This document shows, piece by piece, positions 48,177 through 60,532 of a stretch of 64,000 nt of DNA (positions are counted from its first letter, which is position 1; every line of letters begins with the position of its first letter). This DNA comes from Neurospora intermedia. Taxonomy: Eukaryota; Ascomycota; Sordariomycetes; Sordariales; Sordariaceae. The notes beneath the pieces were generated by a model. That model had not been told where the DNA came from. It did no database searches and saw only the letters and a program-made list of their open reading frames with translations. Location of the stretch: the NCBI GenBank assembly GCA_037102815.1, contig BTPP01000005.1:930001-994000 (forward strand), read 5' to 3'. Position numbers and translations under genes: made by a program.

Positions 48177-50754
48177 AGCAATGCTCTGATGACCGATTCG
48201 ATAATTTTAAGCGATCTTCTTGTCTGCCACTTCGTGGTTGACGAGCTTGCGGTCCCAGATGAAACGAGCTAAAGTTCGCGAACGAATCCGGCAACAAGAT
48301 CAACAGATTAACAACTCCTGCTCGGTGCCATTACTGGCCGCGGTATAATCTTCTTCATATGTCGATTATTTGTTCTGGAAGGGACGTTGTGCAGGAGTTA
48401 TTTCCGCGGCCCGGAACGAAGCGGTTACCCACCAATTCGGCACGCTGATGAGTTGATGCCCAACGTACCGAAGCCGACAGCCTAACTACATGGGGAAGAA
48501 ATGCAAGCCCCGCGCTGTGGCGATAGTTTTCGTGTTGGGCACGAGCCGGCTATCTGGGGAAGAACCTCGCATCTCTTGGAGCTCGGAGAGAATCACGTCA
48601 CACCTCAATTAACTCCCTCTCAACTCAAGGCCATGTGGACGTCTCGCCCCCCAGAAGACGTGTCAGGTTACGCAGCAACTATCCCCACCGAAAACACATT
48701 TGACGGAAGTCCCAGAGACAAGGAACGCCATAAGTCTGTGAGATGTTCCTCTTCTCCGTAAACATCTGCCACTCAAAGCAGCAAAAGCACCGCGTGTCCG
48801 TCCGCATGAACATGGACTGAAGAGACGCAGGAGACATCTTCCACGCATGAAGAGGGGAACTTTGATAACTGACGCACCAATCATGATTTTGTCAGAGGAT
48901 GGGACTCGCCAACTTCATCACTTGATTTGGGCTAGCAGAGCCTCAATATCCATTTTTTCTGCACTGGCAAATGCCCCTTAAGGCTAGCAACTGACATGAT
49001 TGGTGATGCAAAAGCCAGATGGTGGTTACCGATTATCACCAGGGGATCGCCATTTCGGCGCCGTGATATGCAACCCAGCTCTTCCGGGAAGCCCACGTCT
49101 TCCGAGTCCTTTGCGGTCTTCTTGGCATGACTACACACCATTCCGCTTTGCCCATTTCCCACCCATCCTTTTGTCTCTCTGCATCTCCGGGAGCTGACCC
49201 GGAGATGATCCCGTCCCTTACCGTGCACCCCTACTTGTCGAAAGCAGAAGAGGGTGGTCAGAATGGTATCGGAATAGGTTCTTCTTCGCAGCTCATGTGA
49301 AGGATATTCCTACGATGAAACCTTCTTCACCGGGTGAGCTGTTGGCCTATACAAATTATTACCAAGCAAGGTTGTGAAGGATTGACTAAAGAGATGGCTG
49401 GGTTTCAACCTTTCCGCATATGCGACGCTTCTCGATATACATTATCCATCTTATCTTGGGATTGATCGATGCCAAACAAAGTGGTCATCATGAATCCGCA
49501 ACACCGAGCCATGGGTCACAAGCACATCTATGCGAGTCGAAGATGCAAGCACTTAGAATCTCCTGGCGACGATGCTTACCCAACGCACTGGATAGCTTCG
49601 CGATTGGATTGACTGACTATCTTCACATGTTGGCTTTTCCTATGCTCAACACGGATTGGCTGGTAAAGCCGGATATGCAAGCCGACTGAAAGGTGCCACG
49701 TAGATATCTGTACGTGCTCCAGACGCAAAGGCGTGATCTCTTGTCGCATATGTCTGGCTTCCTCTGGGGACAGGGGTTTTGTGAACCCATCGCAGAACAT
49801 TCCATATGGAGGTTCACGACGTAGGTACGCTGCTACGTGTTCCACGATCCGAAGATGCGGCAGAGACAACAATGAGGGGGGGAAGGGAAGGGAAGATACC
49901 CTGCCGAGCGAATGTCAACATCACTCATGGAATCCAATTGAATGGTCAACCAAACGAAAACGTACCAAAGGAGTTTTACACCCGCGTTGAGTTATGGGTA
50001 CTTTGGATATGGATGATAGTAGCTCCTTGAATTCACAATGTGAAATCAATATTCGGCAACGGTCTCCATCCCGTCAGTTATGCTACGCTGCTGCAGACAT
50101 CCACTCAGTTCCTCGAACGAACGGGTCTGAACCTGCAGACTATTGTATGCTGCACAACCGCATTGCTTTTTCCAAAACCTGCATATCGTATGAAGCAGCA
50201 ACGAAAGCCACATCATCTCAAGCCACCTCACCAAACATTCTTTTTTTCGCCCCCTTGTTCGGCGTCCAATGCAGGTTCTCCGCACACCCACCATGTATCT
50301 CGTTCATTGACTAAGAAAAAGGCGAACAGGTGCTGTGTTGCAGAGCAGGTTGGGAGAAAGTCTTACAGGCTTTAATTTGGACTGCATACCGTCTCCGAGA
50401 AAGAGGGAGTAGGAGACGCATCGGCATCGCAAATCTTTTCCTCGCCGCGTTTCCATTCCGGGTATGTAAAGGCCGGTTGATCAAACCTGGATGACCTTAC
50501 CATATACTCTTGGCAACTGTGGCCTAACCTTCCTCTTGTCCTGTCTGTCGTCAGAGATGAGCTGGACAAGAAAGGGTATAACCGGCAAAGGCAAATGCGG
50601 ATAACACGCCCGTCTGGCTGGCGCTGGCACGACATCACGTTTCATCGTGAAGTTGATCATTCCGCTCGAATGGAACAGCCCATTCAAGGTACACATGTTT
50701 GTCGCCAGTCAAGTGTTTGGTTTGATCATGGTCGCTGGGTAGGCATACTGGAGG

Positions 50755-50795
<41 letters not shown>

Positions 50796-50810
50796 ACTAG
50801 AGAGCTAGTG
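50755..50810 (+). repeat. A40 homopolymer followed by a perfect hairpin
   Basis: Forty A (50755-50794) run directly into CACTAG-AGAG-CTAGTG, a perfect 6-bp stem with 4-nt loop (50795-50810). Confidence 0.9.
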
Positions 50811-51654
50811 CCAGGGGTACATCCGTCCCGAGTACCATTTGCCCCTTTTACCCCTCCTCCCGAAACTTATATTCCACTAGACAAAAGATGTGTTGTCTCT
50901 CTTCAAGAGGCCAGAAAACGCGCGAAACAATCGGGAAACCAACCAGCTCCCAAGATTTCAGTCGGGCAAAACGGGAATCAGCTCGACAAGGGGGGAAGAA
51001 TGGGGAAAAGGGCGGGGCAACAAGAAAATCTCGAATATCCAACTGGCCGTCCTGATCTAAGGAAGAAAAACAGAGGCCCGACCCGATAGTGATACACCCC
51101 ACGGACTCGTGGTGGGTGGGTGGGCCGGTGAGGGAAGGGTGAGATATTCGAGTTTGACGTTGTGGACGCGCATTAGGCTCACTTGCCATACGCGACTTGA
51201 GGAGGTGGTCATATGAACGGTGCAATTCAGGTAAAAGACGGGAAGTTTTCAAATGGGAAACCGGGGGAGAGATGAGGATGCTGAGAGCTTGCGATATAAC
51301 ATCTCCGTCGGCCCAATTTCCTCTTCCTTTTTCCATGGAAGAATGACTATTGCTTCCTCAACATCCATCGAGGACATAATCCACAACGAACATCAAGTTC
51401 CCTTCGACTTCCAAGCTCCGGAGCTATATATTTCAGCTTCCACCGGCTGCTCAAGTCTTCCCGGGACGTCTCTTCGTCTCTTCGATGACACTTTTTCCTA
51501 CTCCAAAATAACTTGAACCCCGAATTCTTTTGGCTCCCAGCTACTAGCTAGCAGCTCTTTCCTATCTCGATCCCACCAAGTGCCACTTGAAGCTTTCAAG
51601 GGCTTGTGGTACACAACTGCAATTCCCACCTACGGAAACACTCGATTCGCTAAT

Positions 51655-51958
51655 GTAAGTGTTTCCCGTTCTCAACTAAGAACCATGCATATCCCCCCAC
51701 TCTCTGTCTCTCGGCAATGGTACCTATACACAGTGCTGGCTACCACGATGGGCTCGCTGCGTGCACCCCAAGCACTTGCCCCGACGCCTGTGCCCCAGAA
51801 CAAGCTCTTAACATCCCCTCTTCTTTATTGTTTGCCTTTGCTTCTCTGTCGAAGATGAGTTCCAGTCGCTCTTCTTCTCTCGGTGTCACCAGCTTTGGGT
51901 TTACCTAGGAGAGCCCATGTTCTGACTTAACGACAGAGAACAAGTGACATCTTCATAG
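51655..51958 (+). promoter_or_regulatory. Possible 5' UTR intron of the Cys/His-rich gene
   Basis: The donor gtaagt at 51655 and an acceptor catag ending at 51958 enclose a CTTAAC-type branch site about 30 nt before the acceptor. The position and the CT-rich surroundings fit a leader intron of the gene at 52120. This is unproven. Confidence 0.35.
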
Positions 51959-52119
51959 CCGGTTTCAACGGAACGTTCCACCCAACCTGGTTTCTAGACC
52001 TCGAAGGGACCCCCACGTTGGAGGAAGCAGAACACTTGCTTGCCCTTCCCTATCCAAGACTTCCCCGCTGCAGCTTGTCCGGCTGACCTTCGTCGCCATC
52101 CACTCCGGCTAACCCCAAG

Positions 52120-52923
52120 ATGCCGTACCACACCTCAGCAGAGCACATAGAGGACTACTCCAGGAGCTACAGCCCTGGACGAAGAAGACAGTCCTCATAT
52201 GACAGGTGCTACGATGACGACGACTCGTCCGTCACCGATTCCAATTACACCACATCCACTGCACCCTCAAGGCGATCGTCTACGGACCTCACCGCCCCAA
52301 CTCGCGGTCCTGACCAGTCCATTTTGGTAGGAAACAACGGGCCCTCAGGCGGCCCTGATCCAAACGCCCACGAACTATGGTGCGAGTTCTGCGGCATTCT
52401 AAACTGCGACGAAGGATTCCACATTGACGAAGGGAACCTCTGGATCGCCCACCACCTGCACCACCTGGACCATCAATTGCCCAACAAGTTGATCTGCTGG
52501 TTCTGCAACGACTACGAGTTCGCCGTCGACGAGCGCGCCGACAAAGCTGAGCGCCAGCAGAACTTCCTCCGACGCATGTGGCACATCTACGAGCACATCT
52601 TTGACGACCCTCGCCTGACTTTGGAGAGCATGCGTCCGGACTTTTGGATGGCCGCGCACTTGTACAGCCTTGACAGGATTGGAGATGAGGTGTACGAGGA
52701 TATCAGGAACTACACGGAGCTGCCGCCGCAGTTCAGGATCCCCGGCACGCCGGGGTCGGTGTCATATGATAGGTACCATCAACACGGCCAGAGCCAGGGT
52801 CGGCAAAGCGGACCACTTGGCCCGCTGACCCCGCCGGATAACGATGATGGGTGGTATCGATCGCCACACGAGTTGGCGCGTCAAGAGCGCAGGAGACAGA
52901 GGCCGGAACGCCGCCGTCCTTGA
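52120..52923 (+). CDS. Cys/His-rich putative zinc-binding protein, orphan
   Basis: A single exon of 267 residues begins at ATG in a caagATGcc context. The first 80 residues are polar and disordered (Ser/Asp/Arg-rich with YSPGRRRQSSYD). The middle has WCEFCGILNC (Cys 88, 91, 96), a His-dense HHLHHLDH (about 111-118), CWFC (126 and 129) and HIYEH (155-159), spacing that suggests one or two zinc sites. A compact helical part follows, then a Gln/Pro/Arg-rich tail ending in basic ERRRQRPERRRP. There is no clear match to a known zinc-finger class, and no membrane segment. The ordered core and basic tail could suit a nucleic-acid-associated protein, which is inference only. Confidence 0.75.
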   Translation: MPYHTSAEHIEDYSRSYSPGRRRQSSYDRCYDDDDSSVTDSNYTTSTAPSRRSSTDLTAPTRGPDQSILVGNNGPSGGPDPNAHELWCEFCGILNCDEGFHIDEGNLWIAHHLHHLDHQLPNKLICWFCNDYEFAVDERADKAERQQNFLRRMWHIYEHIFDDPRLTLESMRPDFWMAAHLYSLDRIGDEVYEDIRNYTELPPQFRIPGTPGSVSYDRYHQHGQSQGRQSGPLGPLTPPDNDDGWYRSPHELARQERRRQRPERRRP

Positions 52924-55083
52924 AGGAAAGGAACAAGAAAATCGGAGTCATGACTCAAAGGAAAGAGAGATGTTACTCTTGACCTCTTCTCTTGCTTCAT
53001 TGGTCGTTGGTTCTTGGCCGCTGGCCGTTGTCAGTCGGTCAGTTACTCATCCGGTCAACCTTCTTCGGGGCGGTTTTGTCTTTGTCTTCGTCTGGGCAGG
53101 TCCATCGTCGAGCCAAAAACACGGAGGAAGATTCGTATGAAAAACTCCGATACCCCTTTCATTCTTCTTCCCTCTCTCATCTTCTATATTCTTTCGTCTT
53201 GGTTTCGTTTCGTCGTTCCCCGAAGTTCGGATAGGGCCACCGATGTACACGTTATCATGTTCCCTGATTCCTGATTGATGTCTGTCACGGGTGCTGCTTG
53301 TATTACACCTGCACCTGCGGACGGGGATGCGATGCACGATGCAGACAACCGAGGATGAGCATGTGGATATCCGACGGGATGGGATACATATGAGTTATGG
53401 ATCGGTGGGCTTGGTAGTTGGCTTTCGTGCTTGTTGCTTTTGAGCGTTGTGTTGTCGTCTTTCTTCTTGTTCTTCTTGCCTCGCCTTTTCATGTTGGATG
53501 CTGATGATTATGATTGATGACGACTGCTTTTCTTATTTTGTTGTTCTTCTTGTGTTTCGCGGCTTGGTGGTTGATTATTATTGAGAGAATCGATCGGCTG
53601 ACTGAGAGGATTCGTGACCAATATCTGTTTCTGTCGAAAACTTTGTTACGTTTCTGTTTTGGATGATGATGACTGATGATGATGACCGATGGTTGATGAA
53701 GTTGATGACGGCGGAATTTTTTTGGCTTTGGCTTTGGCTTTTTGTGCTGATATCGACGGCGGGCGGGTCTTGAGGGTTTGTCAACATCGTCGATCGCTCA
53801 CGAAGCAATCAGTTTTTTCGAACTTCACGGTTTGGCTTCGAGTGATGCGTGAACTTCGTTGTTGGATGCTGAGTGTATCATCCTCATGCCCCGCTGTACA
53901 ACCGATGATGCTGAGAGAAGAAGAGGTTACAGTAAGAAAGATGGGGTATCACTCATTAGTGAGGAGAAAGGCTGCCAGATGGCGACATCCCACTTGCCAG
54001 ATCGGACTTGGAGAACTCTAGGCAGACAGGCCGACAGGCTTGTGAGCGGGCGGGCGGCGGCCGAACCACGCCGTGTAGTTGCCCCTGGACTTTTGCGTCA
54101 GAGACAATGACAAGGACAAGTGAATGACCAAGTAGGAATGAATTCGACAGCAAAAGTCTTTCTATGGCCCTCAAAAGAAAAAAAAGCGAACAACAAACGA
54201 ACATTGCACAGAACTTGAAGCGAACCCAAGATGATGAGGCTCATAAGTGTTTACACCCCTTACCCACGCGGCCACGCCCGCGCACCGTTATTGTTGGCGA
54301 ACGGTACTAGTCTGGTTGCCTTGCGGCCGCCTCGTTTCCTTTCCTTGTTGAAAATAGTGTACACAGTTGTTCGCCCATGCCATGCCCATTCATGCCATGC
54401 TACCTCACCGCATCGATCCAATCCAACGAATCGCAGGACGAATAGGATGCTTTCTGTATGTTTCCCCCCTCTGAATTTATTTTATTCGTCCCAATTCTTT
54501 TTTTCCCTCCTGTTTCAATCGGGTAACGGACGGACGCGCGGTCGATCGTGCTGAATGGCAATGCCTCCTTTTTTTTCTGCGACTAGTGTGATTCTGATGG
54601 TGATAGGGGCACGGGAGTGTGGCTGTGCATGCAACGGAAACCTATGATAAGGGTTGGTTACCCGCCCCCATTCCGCTCACCGAAAATTTGTACATTGTGC
54701 ATGGTGTACGGAGATGATGATGACTGCCCAATGAGCATCAAGTCACGGGTAGATGTTGGTTGTCGGGTAAAGTTTTGTAAAAAGGAAGATGAAGTGGCTG
54801 TGTGGTGGTTGTGGTGTTGGTGGTGGTTGACATGGTGGGTTACCGTAGGGGAGTAACATCTTCTGAATGGAAAGACTGTCAAGAACGAGAGGGGGGTGCA
54901 AAGCCTGCCTTGGATTTTGCGTATACTCAAGGTCTAAATGGTATCCTTTGGGAAAAAAAATGAAAAAGATATATAAATACAAAGAAGTTGAATCGTAAGT
55001 CTTGAGTCATATCGCATAAAGCGTCTATCATTACCATCCCATCATCCTCCTTGATACTCCAACTCAAACAGAAACAAAATCTA
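52924..55083. other. 2.2 kb convergent spacer
   Basis: This holds the 3' ends of two converging genes. GAT/GAC-type repeats lie near 53660-53705. Nothing coding is recognisable; the frames present are short and random in composition. Confidence 0.55.
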
Positions 55084-57188
55084 CTACACCTTCCCAGCAG
55101 CATCCCCTGGTCCCATAATCCCGCTTTCCCTCTCGCGTTCCTTATTCCACCTCTTCTCCCTCTCACCCTCTCCAAGCTGCTGCTCCCCACTGGTAGGCCC
55201 CATCTCGCTAACCACCTCGTTCATCCGCTCCGCATCCCCATGATACATCTCCGCACTTGGCGCCGTCGGCCTCATTCCCTTCCCATTCTTTCCCCTATGG
55301 AAGAACCACAAGCTCTGATCGGCCCCGTACCTGACCAACTTCTTCAACGGCACATCGAACACGTGATCGAGCTCCTCCAGCGTCTTGCCCTTGGTCTCGG
55401 GGACCAAGAACAGGGTAAAGAGAAACCCGATGATATTCCACCCTGCATACCAGCCAAACGCACCCTGCGGCTTAAAAGCCGTGACCATTCTAGGCCAGGT
55501 GATGGACAGAATAAAATTGAAGAACCAGGTAGTCGCCGTGGCGAGGGACATGCCGATTGGCCGGATGTACAGCGGGTAGGCTTCGGCCGAGTAAGTGAAC
55601 GGCACCGGCCCTTCGCCGGGGGAGTAAACCATTCCGAATAAGTAAATGCCTAGGGCGATGCAGCCGATGTGGGCTTTGGAGTCCTCGGGGATCCAGAAGC
55701 TGAAGCCGGTAAAGAAGAGGAAGAGGGACATGAGCGGGAAGGTGGTCAGCAGCAGGTTACGTCGGCCGAAGGTGTCGATGGTGTACATGGCCGGGATGGC
55801 AAACAGCCAGTTGACGACACCAAACCCGAGCGAGGCGGCCAGTGCTGATACGTCGCTGAAGCCGGCGTCTCGGAAGACTGCCGAGGAGTAGTAGGCGATG
55901 ATGTTGACGCCGCAGAACTGCTGCATGAACATGAGTCCCGACGAGGCGATGACAGCGTTGCGGTTGCGCCGCACGGTGAAAAGCTCCTTAAAGCGGTTGC
56001 CCTTCTTGACGCCGGCCATGGCTTGCTTCTCGGCTTCTAGGAGGGTGTGGGTGTAGAAGAGGTCGCGGGCGGCTTGGACCTTTTCGAAACGCAGGCGGCA
56101 GAGCGCGCCAAAGGCGTCTTGGTGTCGACCCTTGCTGAGGTACCAACGGGGCGACTCCGGGCAGAGGAAGGCGAGGCAGACGACGATGACGGCGGGGATC
56201 ATGGCGGAGCCCATCATCAGACGCCAGTTCAGACCCAAGCCGATGCCGTGATCGGGAACGAAGTAGAAAGCGAGATCGGCGATGTAGCCGACCATGATGC
56301 CGAAGGCGGTCCACATCTGCCATTGCATGACCAGCGCACCGCGGAGCTTGGGAGGGGAGCATTCGGCGGCGAAGATGGGGGTGGTGGCTGACTTGGGACC
56401 GATGCCGAGGCCGAGATAGAAACGGGCGATGAACATGTGCCACCACGTGTTGGTGAAGGCCTGGTGGAAGCAGGCGACGGCGGAGATGATGCAAGAAACA
56501 AAGATGGTGCCTCGTCTGCCAAAGATGCGGTTCATTGGTTCAGTGAGCCAGCAGCCGATAAAGGCACAGCAAAGGTAGGGAGCTGAGTTGACGAGACCCA
56601 GAAGCCAGGTGTCTCTCTGGCTATCGGTACCAATGCCAAACTTGTCCTTGTAGAAGAGCTGGGCACCGTTGACGACCGTCTCGTCCATTCCTTGGACGGC
56701 GGCGCATAGAGAGCAAACTTGAAGTATGGTGGTTAGCATCAAACTGTTTCGATTGACCATTCGGGGGATTACATACTGACAACAACCCAGTAAAGCATGG
56801 GTGGGTTAGACCACTTGTGGGTTGTTTCGCGCACCAACACCTCTTTCTCCCGTTCAGTAAGCTCGGGGATGAGGTCGTAGTTGCTCTCATCGCCAGCGAT
56901 CCTGGCTCCGAGTCGAAAGGCCCTGATGTCCTCCTCGCTGTTGAGACCGGCCATCATGGCATATTCTTCTCCCATGGCCTCGAGACGCTGAGGGCTCAGA
57001 CCGGCCAAAGGATTCGCTATCTTTTTTGAAGCCTCTAGTCGGGCGTTTTGGTTCAAAGTGCCGGTGCGGTCTGCATGTTCTGCAAACCCGGTTCCCGAGA
57101 CGGATTCGGACGATGTTGAACGGCGATCATGCTTCTTCTCGGTAAGGCCACCCGTAGGGGCTGCGGTTTTTGTTGGGTTCGACGCCAT
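55084..57188 (-). CDS. MFS sugar porter family transporter with long N-terminal domain
   Basis: Two exons, 57188-56777 and 56717-55084, with a short 59 nt intron (gtatgt...ttcaag), encode 681 residues. After a hydrophilic N-terminus of about 135 residues, twelve membrane helices follow. Signatures of the sugar porter family are visible: GRRGTIF after helix 2, PESPRWYLSKGR after helix 6, QQFCGVNIIAYY in helix 7, GRRNLLL, and PETKGKTLEELD at the end of helix 12. The C-terminal tail is charged. It probably imports a hexose, pentose or related compound at the plasma membrane; the residues do not settle which. The N-terminal domain is longer than in typical hexose transporters, and the intron falls just inside the first membrane helix. 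Confidence 0.92.
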
Positions 57189-58080
57189 CTTGGGTATCTA
57201 GGGTGTTGTACTGTCTCTCACTGGAGACACTCGGGAGTCTGAACTTATGGCAAGAACATCAAGACAAGTTGAGAAGGGAAAATGGGTTGAAGTGCCAACT
57301 CCTGGATGCTGGGCGCCATGGCTTGGCTGTACATGATACATATATATATATATTTCTCCATGGCATCCGAAGCGATGTCCGCCCGGGCTGCCAGGGACCT
57401 GCACCTGTGTCCTTGGCCATGGCTATTAGCACTTGACAAATCCAAAAGCCGAGAGATGACACAGATGTAAGCCCAAATTCGGACCGGCCAAGGCCAGCCA
57501 TGAGGGAATTATCCGGGGTAATCCGGGGTGATTCGCGATCGACGTCACTTTTACCGGATCTCAAAACGTCGGGGGGCCTTTTTCCTTGGGTGTCGGCGGC
57601 ATTGCAGGTGCTGATCGTTGTGCTTATCGAGCCTGATTCAGGCTGTCGGTCCGTGTGTGCAGCGGGACTACTGTGTAACGTTGTGGTGAGATTGCTGATC
57701 GGCAAAGAAGCAGCCAGGTTGGGTGGTAAAAGTCAAGCTTTGCGAGGCCTTCGGAATGCCTTCATTGGTAACATGACGTCGATCGTCCGGGGAACAGAGA
57801 AGAAAAAAAGTTGGAGAAGTGGAAGTCAGCAAAAAAGTCTGGGGTTCTGGGGTTTGGGGTTTGGGGGAAAGGTGGGGGTCAACTGGGGACCTATGCTACC
57901 CTACACGGGGTTAAGCACGGCAATAACACATGGGCGTGTGATCGCAACCTGATTCTGTTAAGGCGCTGCTGCTCGATCTAACCCAATCCGGCAACATGTT
58001 TTGACTTGGTTTCCCCCTTGTTTTGTCCATGACTCGTTCAATTCATGCTCATCATTTGTAACACGGTTGGAATCACCAAG

Positions 58081-58101
58081 TTTGTTTGTTTGTTTGTTTG
58101 T
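58081..58101 (+). repeat. TTTG microsatellite
   Basis: Five consecutive TTTG units. Confidence 0.9.
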
Positions 58102-58300
58102 TTTTGGACAGACGCCTTTTGTATTCCTATATTCCTACTACGATTACTGTCGAATGAAATGTCTAGAGGTATGCAACACCAACTCAAGGGGCAGTTACTG
58201 CCGTGTCAGGCTGCACGCGTTACGCACCCCCTCTCCTCCTCCTCCTCCTCCTCCTCTTCTCCCAAAATCCCCAAAAACCCAACGCCTCCATCTCCTTACC

Positions 58301-58616
58301 GCAAAGATTCGGGGGATAGCTTTTGGGTTCCAGGGAAATCAGGCATGGTCTGCAAGCATACTGCAATGTTATATGCCCACCAAATTTCTACGCAAGACGG
58401 TGATTCTAATTGTCCCCACCCTCCAGCATCCTCGAGAAAATATGTAGGTGGGAAAAGGCAAGGCATCAGAGAAATCGAATTTACAGTACTTTGGGTTAGC
58501 AACACATCTCCCCCACTCTTTTTATCGGACATAAAAAGCACATATTCGTGCAGTGTGCTTACAGATTATGCCTGATTTTCTGGAAAACCTAAGAAGCTAT
58601 CCCCCGAATCTTTGCA
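58301..58616. mobile_element. Candidate MITE with long imperfect terminal inverted repeats
   Basis: The left end GCAAAGATTCGGGGGATAGC (58301-58320) recurs exactly in reverse complement at 58597-58616. The match continues inward with small gaps for about 60-70 bases, including AATCAGGCAT and ACTGCA, and the clear substitutions in the inner arm are all transitions. The internal part has no ORF. TAC trinucleotides flank both ends closely and could be a short target duplication, but the outermost bases do not match perfectly. Size and structure fit a non-autonomous inverted-repeat element. The family is unidentified. Confidence 0.65.
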
Positions 58617-58659
58617 GTACTTATCCCATTGCATTCATCAACCCATCCCCAACTTCCTC

Positions 58660-60483
58660 CTAAAACGGCGGTCCACTCTGCCAAGTAACAGCCTTGAACG
58701 GATACCAAGGTCCCTCATCAGCCCTCACCCCATACCTTCCTCCTCCATGTCCCCCATACCCTCCATACCCTCCATACCCACCACCACCACCACCACCACC
58801 GTGATAAACAGGATAAGGCTGCGGCACCGGCACATGCACAGGTACATGCACCGGATACGGCGCCGGAACATTGATCCTCACAGGCACCTCGACGGGCACT
58901 CGAACGGGGACTTCGTAAGGAACTTCGACGCGGACAGGCACTTCGACTTCGACTTCGCGGATCTCACGCACGGGGATTTCGTGGTAGATGGGGACTTCGC
59001 GGTAGATGCGTTCCGGACGGGTCTTTGCGGGACCACAGCCGGGTCGGGGACGGGGTCGGTAAGTGGCTTTGGGTTTGGGTTTGGACGACTGGCAGACTTG
59101 TTGACTGCTAACGGGAGGGTGGCATGTTGGAGCTGGAGCTGGAGCTGAATAAGGTGATGGGAACGAAATGGGTGGGTGGCCGGGTGGTAGACGGGGGTAG
59201 TACGTCGTTGGCTTTGGCTTGGGTGGTTTACACTTTGCAACAACGGGTGTTTTGGGTCGTGGTCGTGAATGGCAGGATGCCGTCGGAATTGGATGCGGCG
59301 GGAATAGGCAGCTATAGTCTTCGAACTTGGTGTGGCATTTGGTCACGGCTGGCGGTCTCTTACAGGAGATGACGGCCGAAGAACGCTTTCTTTTGGGGTG
59401 CTTCGTCTCGGAGGTGAAGCGCACATGAAGATTGTCGGGTTTGCGGTCTTGGGGAGACGATGAGGTTTGGGGGTTGTCTGATGGGCGACCACAACGGGTT
59501 CTTGATCTGGATCTAGATCGGGACCGAACCACGGTAGTCACTCGCTGAATTCCGGGTGATGCACCCTGGGATGTGCTCCGGATTTCCACTCGGCTTGAGG
59601 AACGTCGCTCCATGCTTCGTCCTCGCTCTGCATCAGCATCGTCATCGCTACCGCCGCCTCTTAGTCGATATCCTTGGTATTCGGCCCTCCTTCGTTCCCG
59701 GACTCTGTCTTGATTAGCTTGTCTCTGCCTTTGTGCCCTTTCCTCCCTCAGTCTCTCTAGTGAGTCGCTTCTCCCTGTCACCCGCGCTGGTGCCCCAAAT
59801 TCAGCTGCCATCAAAGCCCGTCTCACTCTTGCTTCTATCGCGGCGTCCATAAACTCTGGAAAGAGAGATCTGTCTAGATGGCCGGGTAGCAACCCTTCTC
59901 CTCCTCTTGCTCCCCACCTATTCAGGTTGTCCATCGGCGCGGTGATCTGATTACTCCTGAATACATTCGAGAGGAACTGATGCTGGCTATCAGGGTAACT
60001 GAGGATCAACTTGATTAAAAACTCGGCGAAACCTCTGGGTGTGAGGCATGGAGATGGCAACGTGGCGGCGGTCCGCGGTAGAGTGCGAAGACGGTATTCG
60101 ACGTCGAGGTCGTCATAGAGTCTTTGGACCCGAGTTGTAAATTCATCGCTGGTCTCATTTCTGAAGACATCTGATACGCAAGGTCAGTAACTCACCAAAA
60201 GAGCCCACAAAACTCGCTATCCACCATCAAACAATCGCCAACAGGGCGGGGGTAGACAACTCACCCCAATACCTCCACTCCTCCTCTTCCCTCGGCCCCA
60301 TCATATAATACCGATCAAAAAACCTCCTCATCCTCCTCGGGCTGATGAGATCCTCCCTGTCCAATATCGTCGACCGTCCCCCAGGCATCTCACGAACCTA
60401 AGCAATCCTCGACGTTAGCACATTTACTGTATGTATCAACCCGGCGCCTCCCCAACAACCTAACCCCCAATAACCAACTCAAG

Positions 60484-60532
<49 letters not shown>

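Larger units (their letters stand above)
48177..52119. other. 3.9 kb spacer with A40 tract and probable leader of the next gene
   Basis: No coding region is supported. An uninterrupted run of 40 A followed by a small hairpin lies at 50755-50810. From about 51300 onward the plus strand is pyrimidine-rich and looks like a leader for the gene at 52120, with a good gtaagt donor at 51655. No RNA gene or transposon protein is seen. Confidence 0.5.
57189..58659. other. Spacer with transporter promoter, microsatellites and a MITE-like element
   Basis: The right-hand gene ends at 58660 and the transporter starts at 57188, so this holds one promoter and one terminator. TTTG repeats lie at 58081-58101, a CTC run at 58233-58257, and an inverted-repeat element at 58301-58616. 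A TA run occurs near 57340-57352 just upstream of the transporter. No protein gene is seen. Confidence 0.55.
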
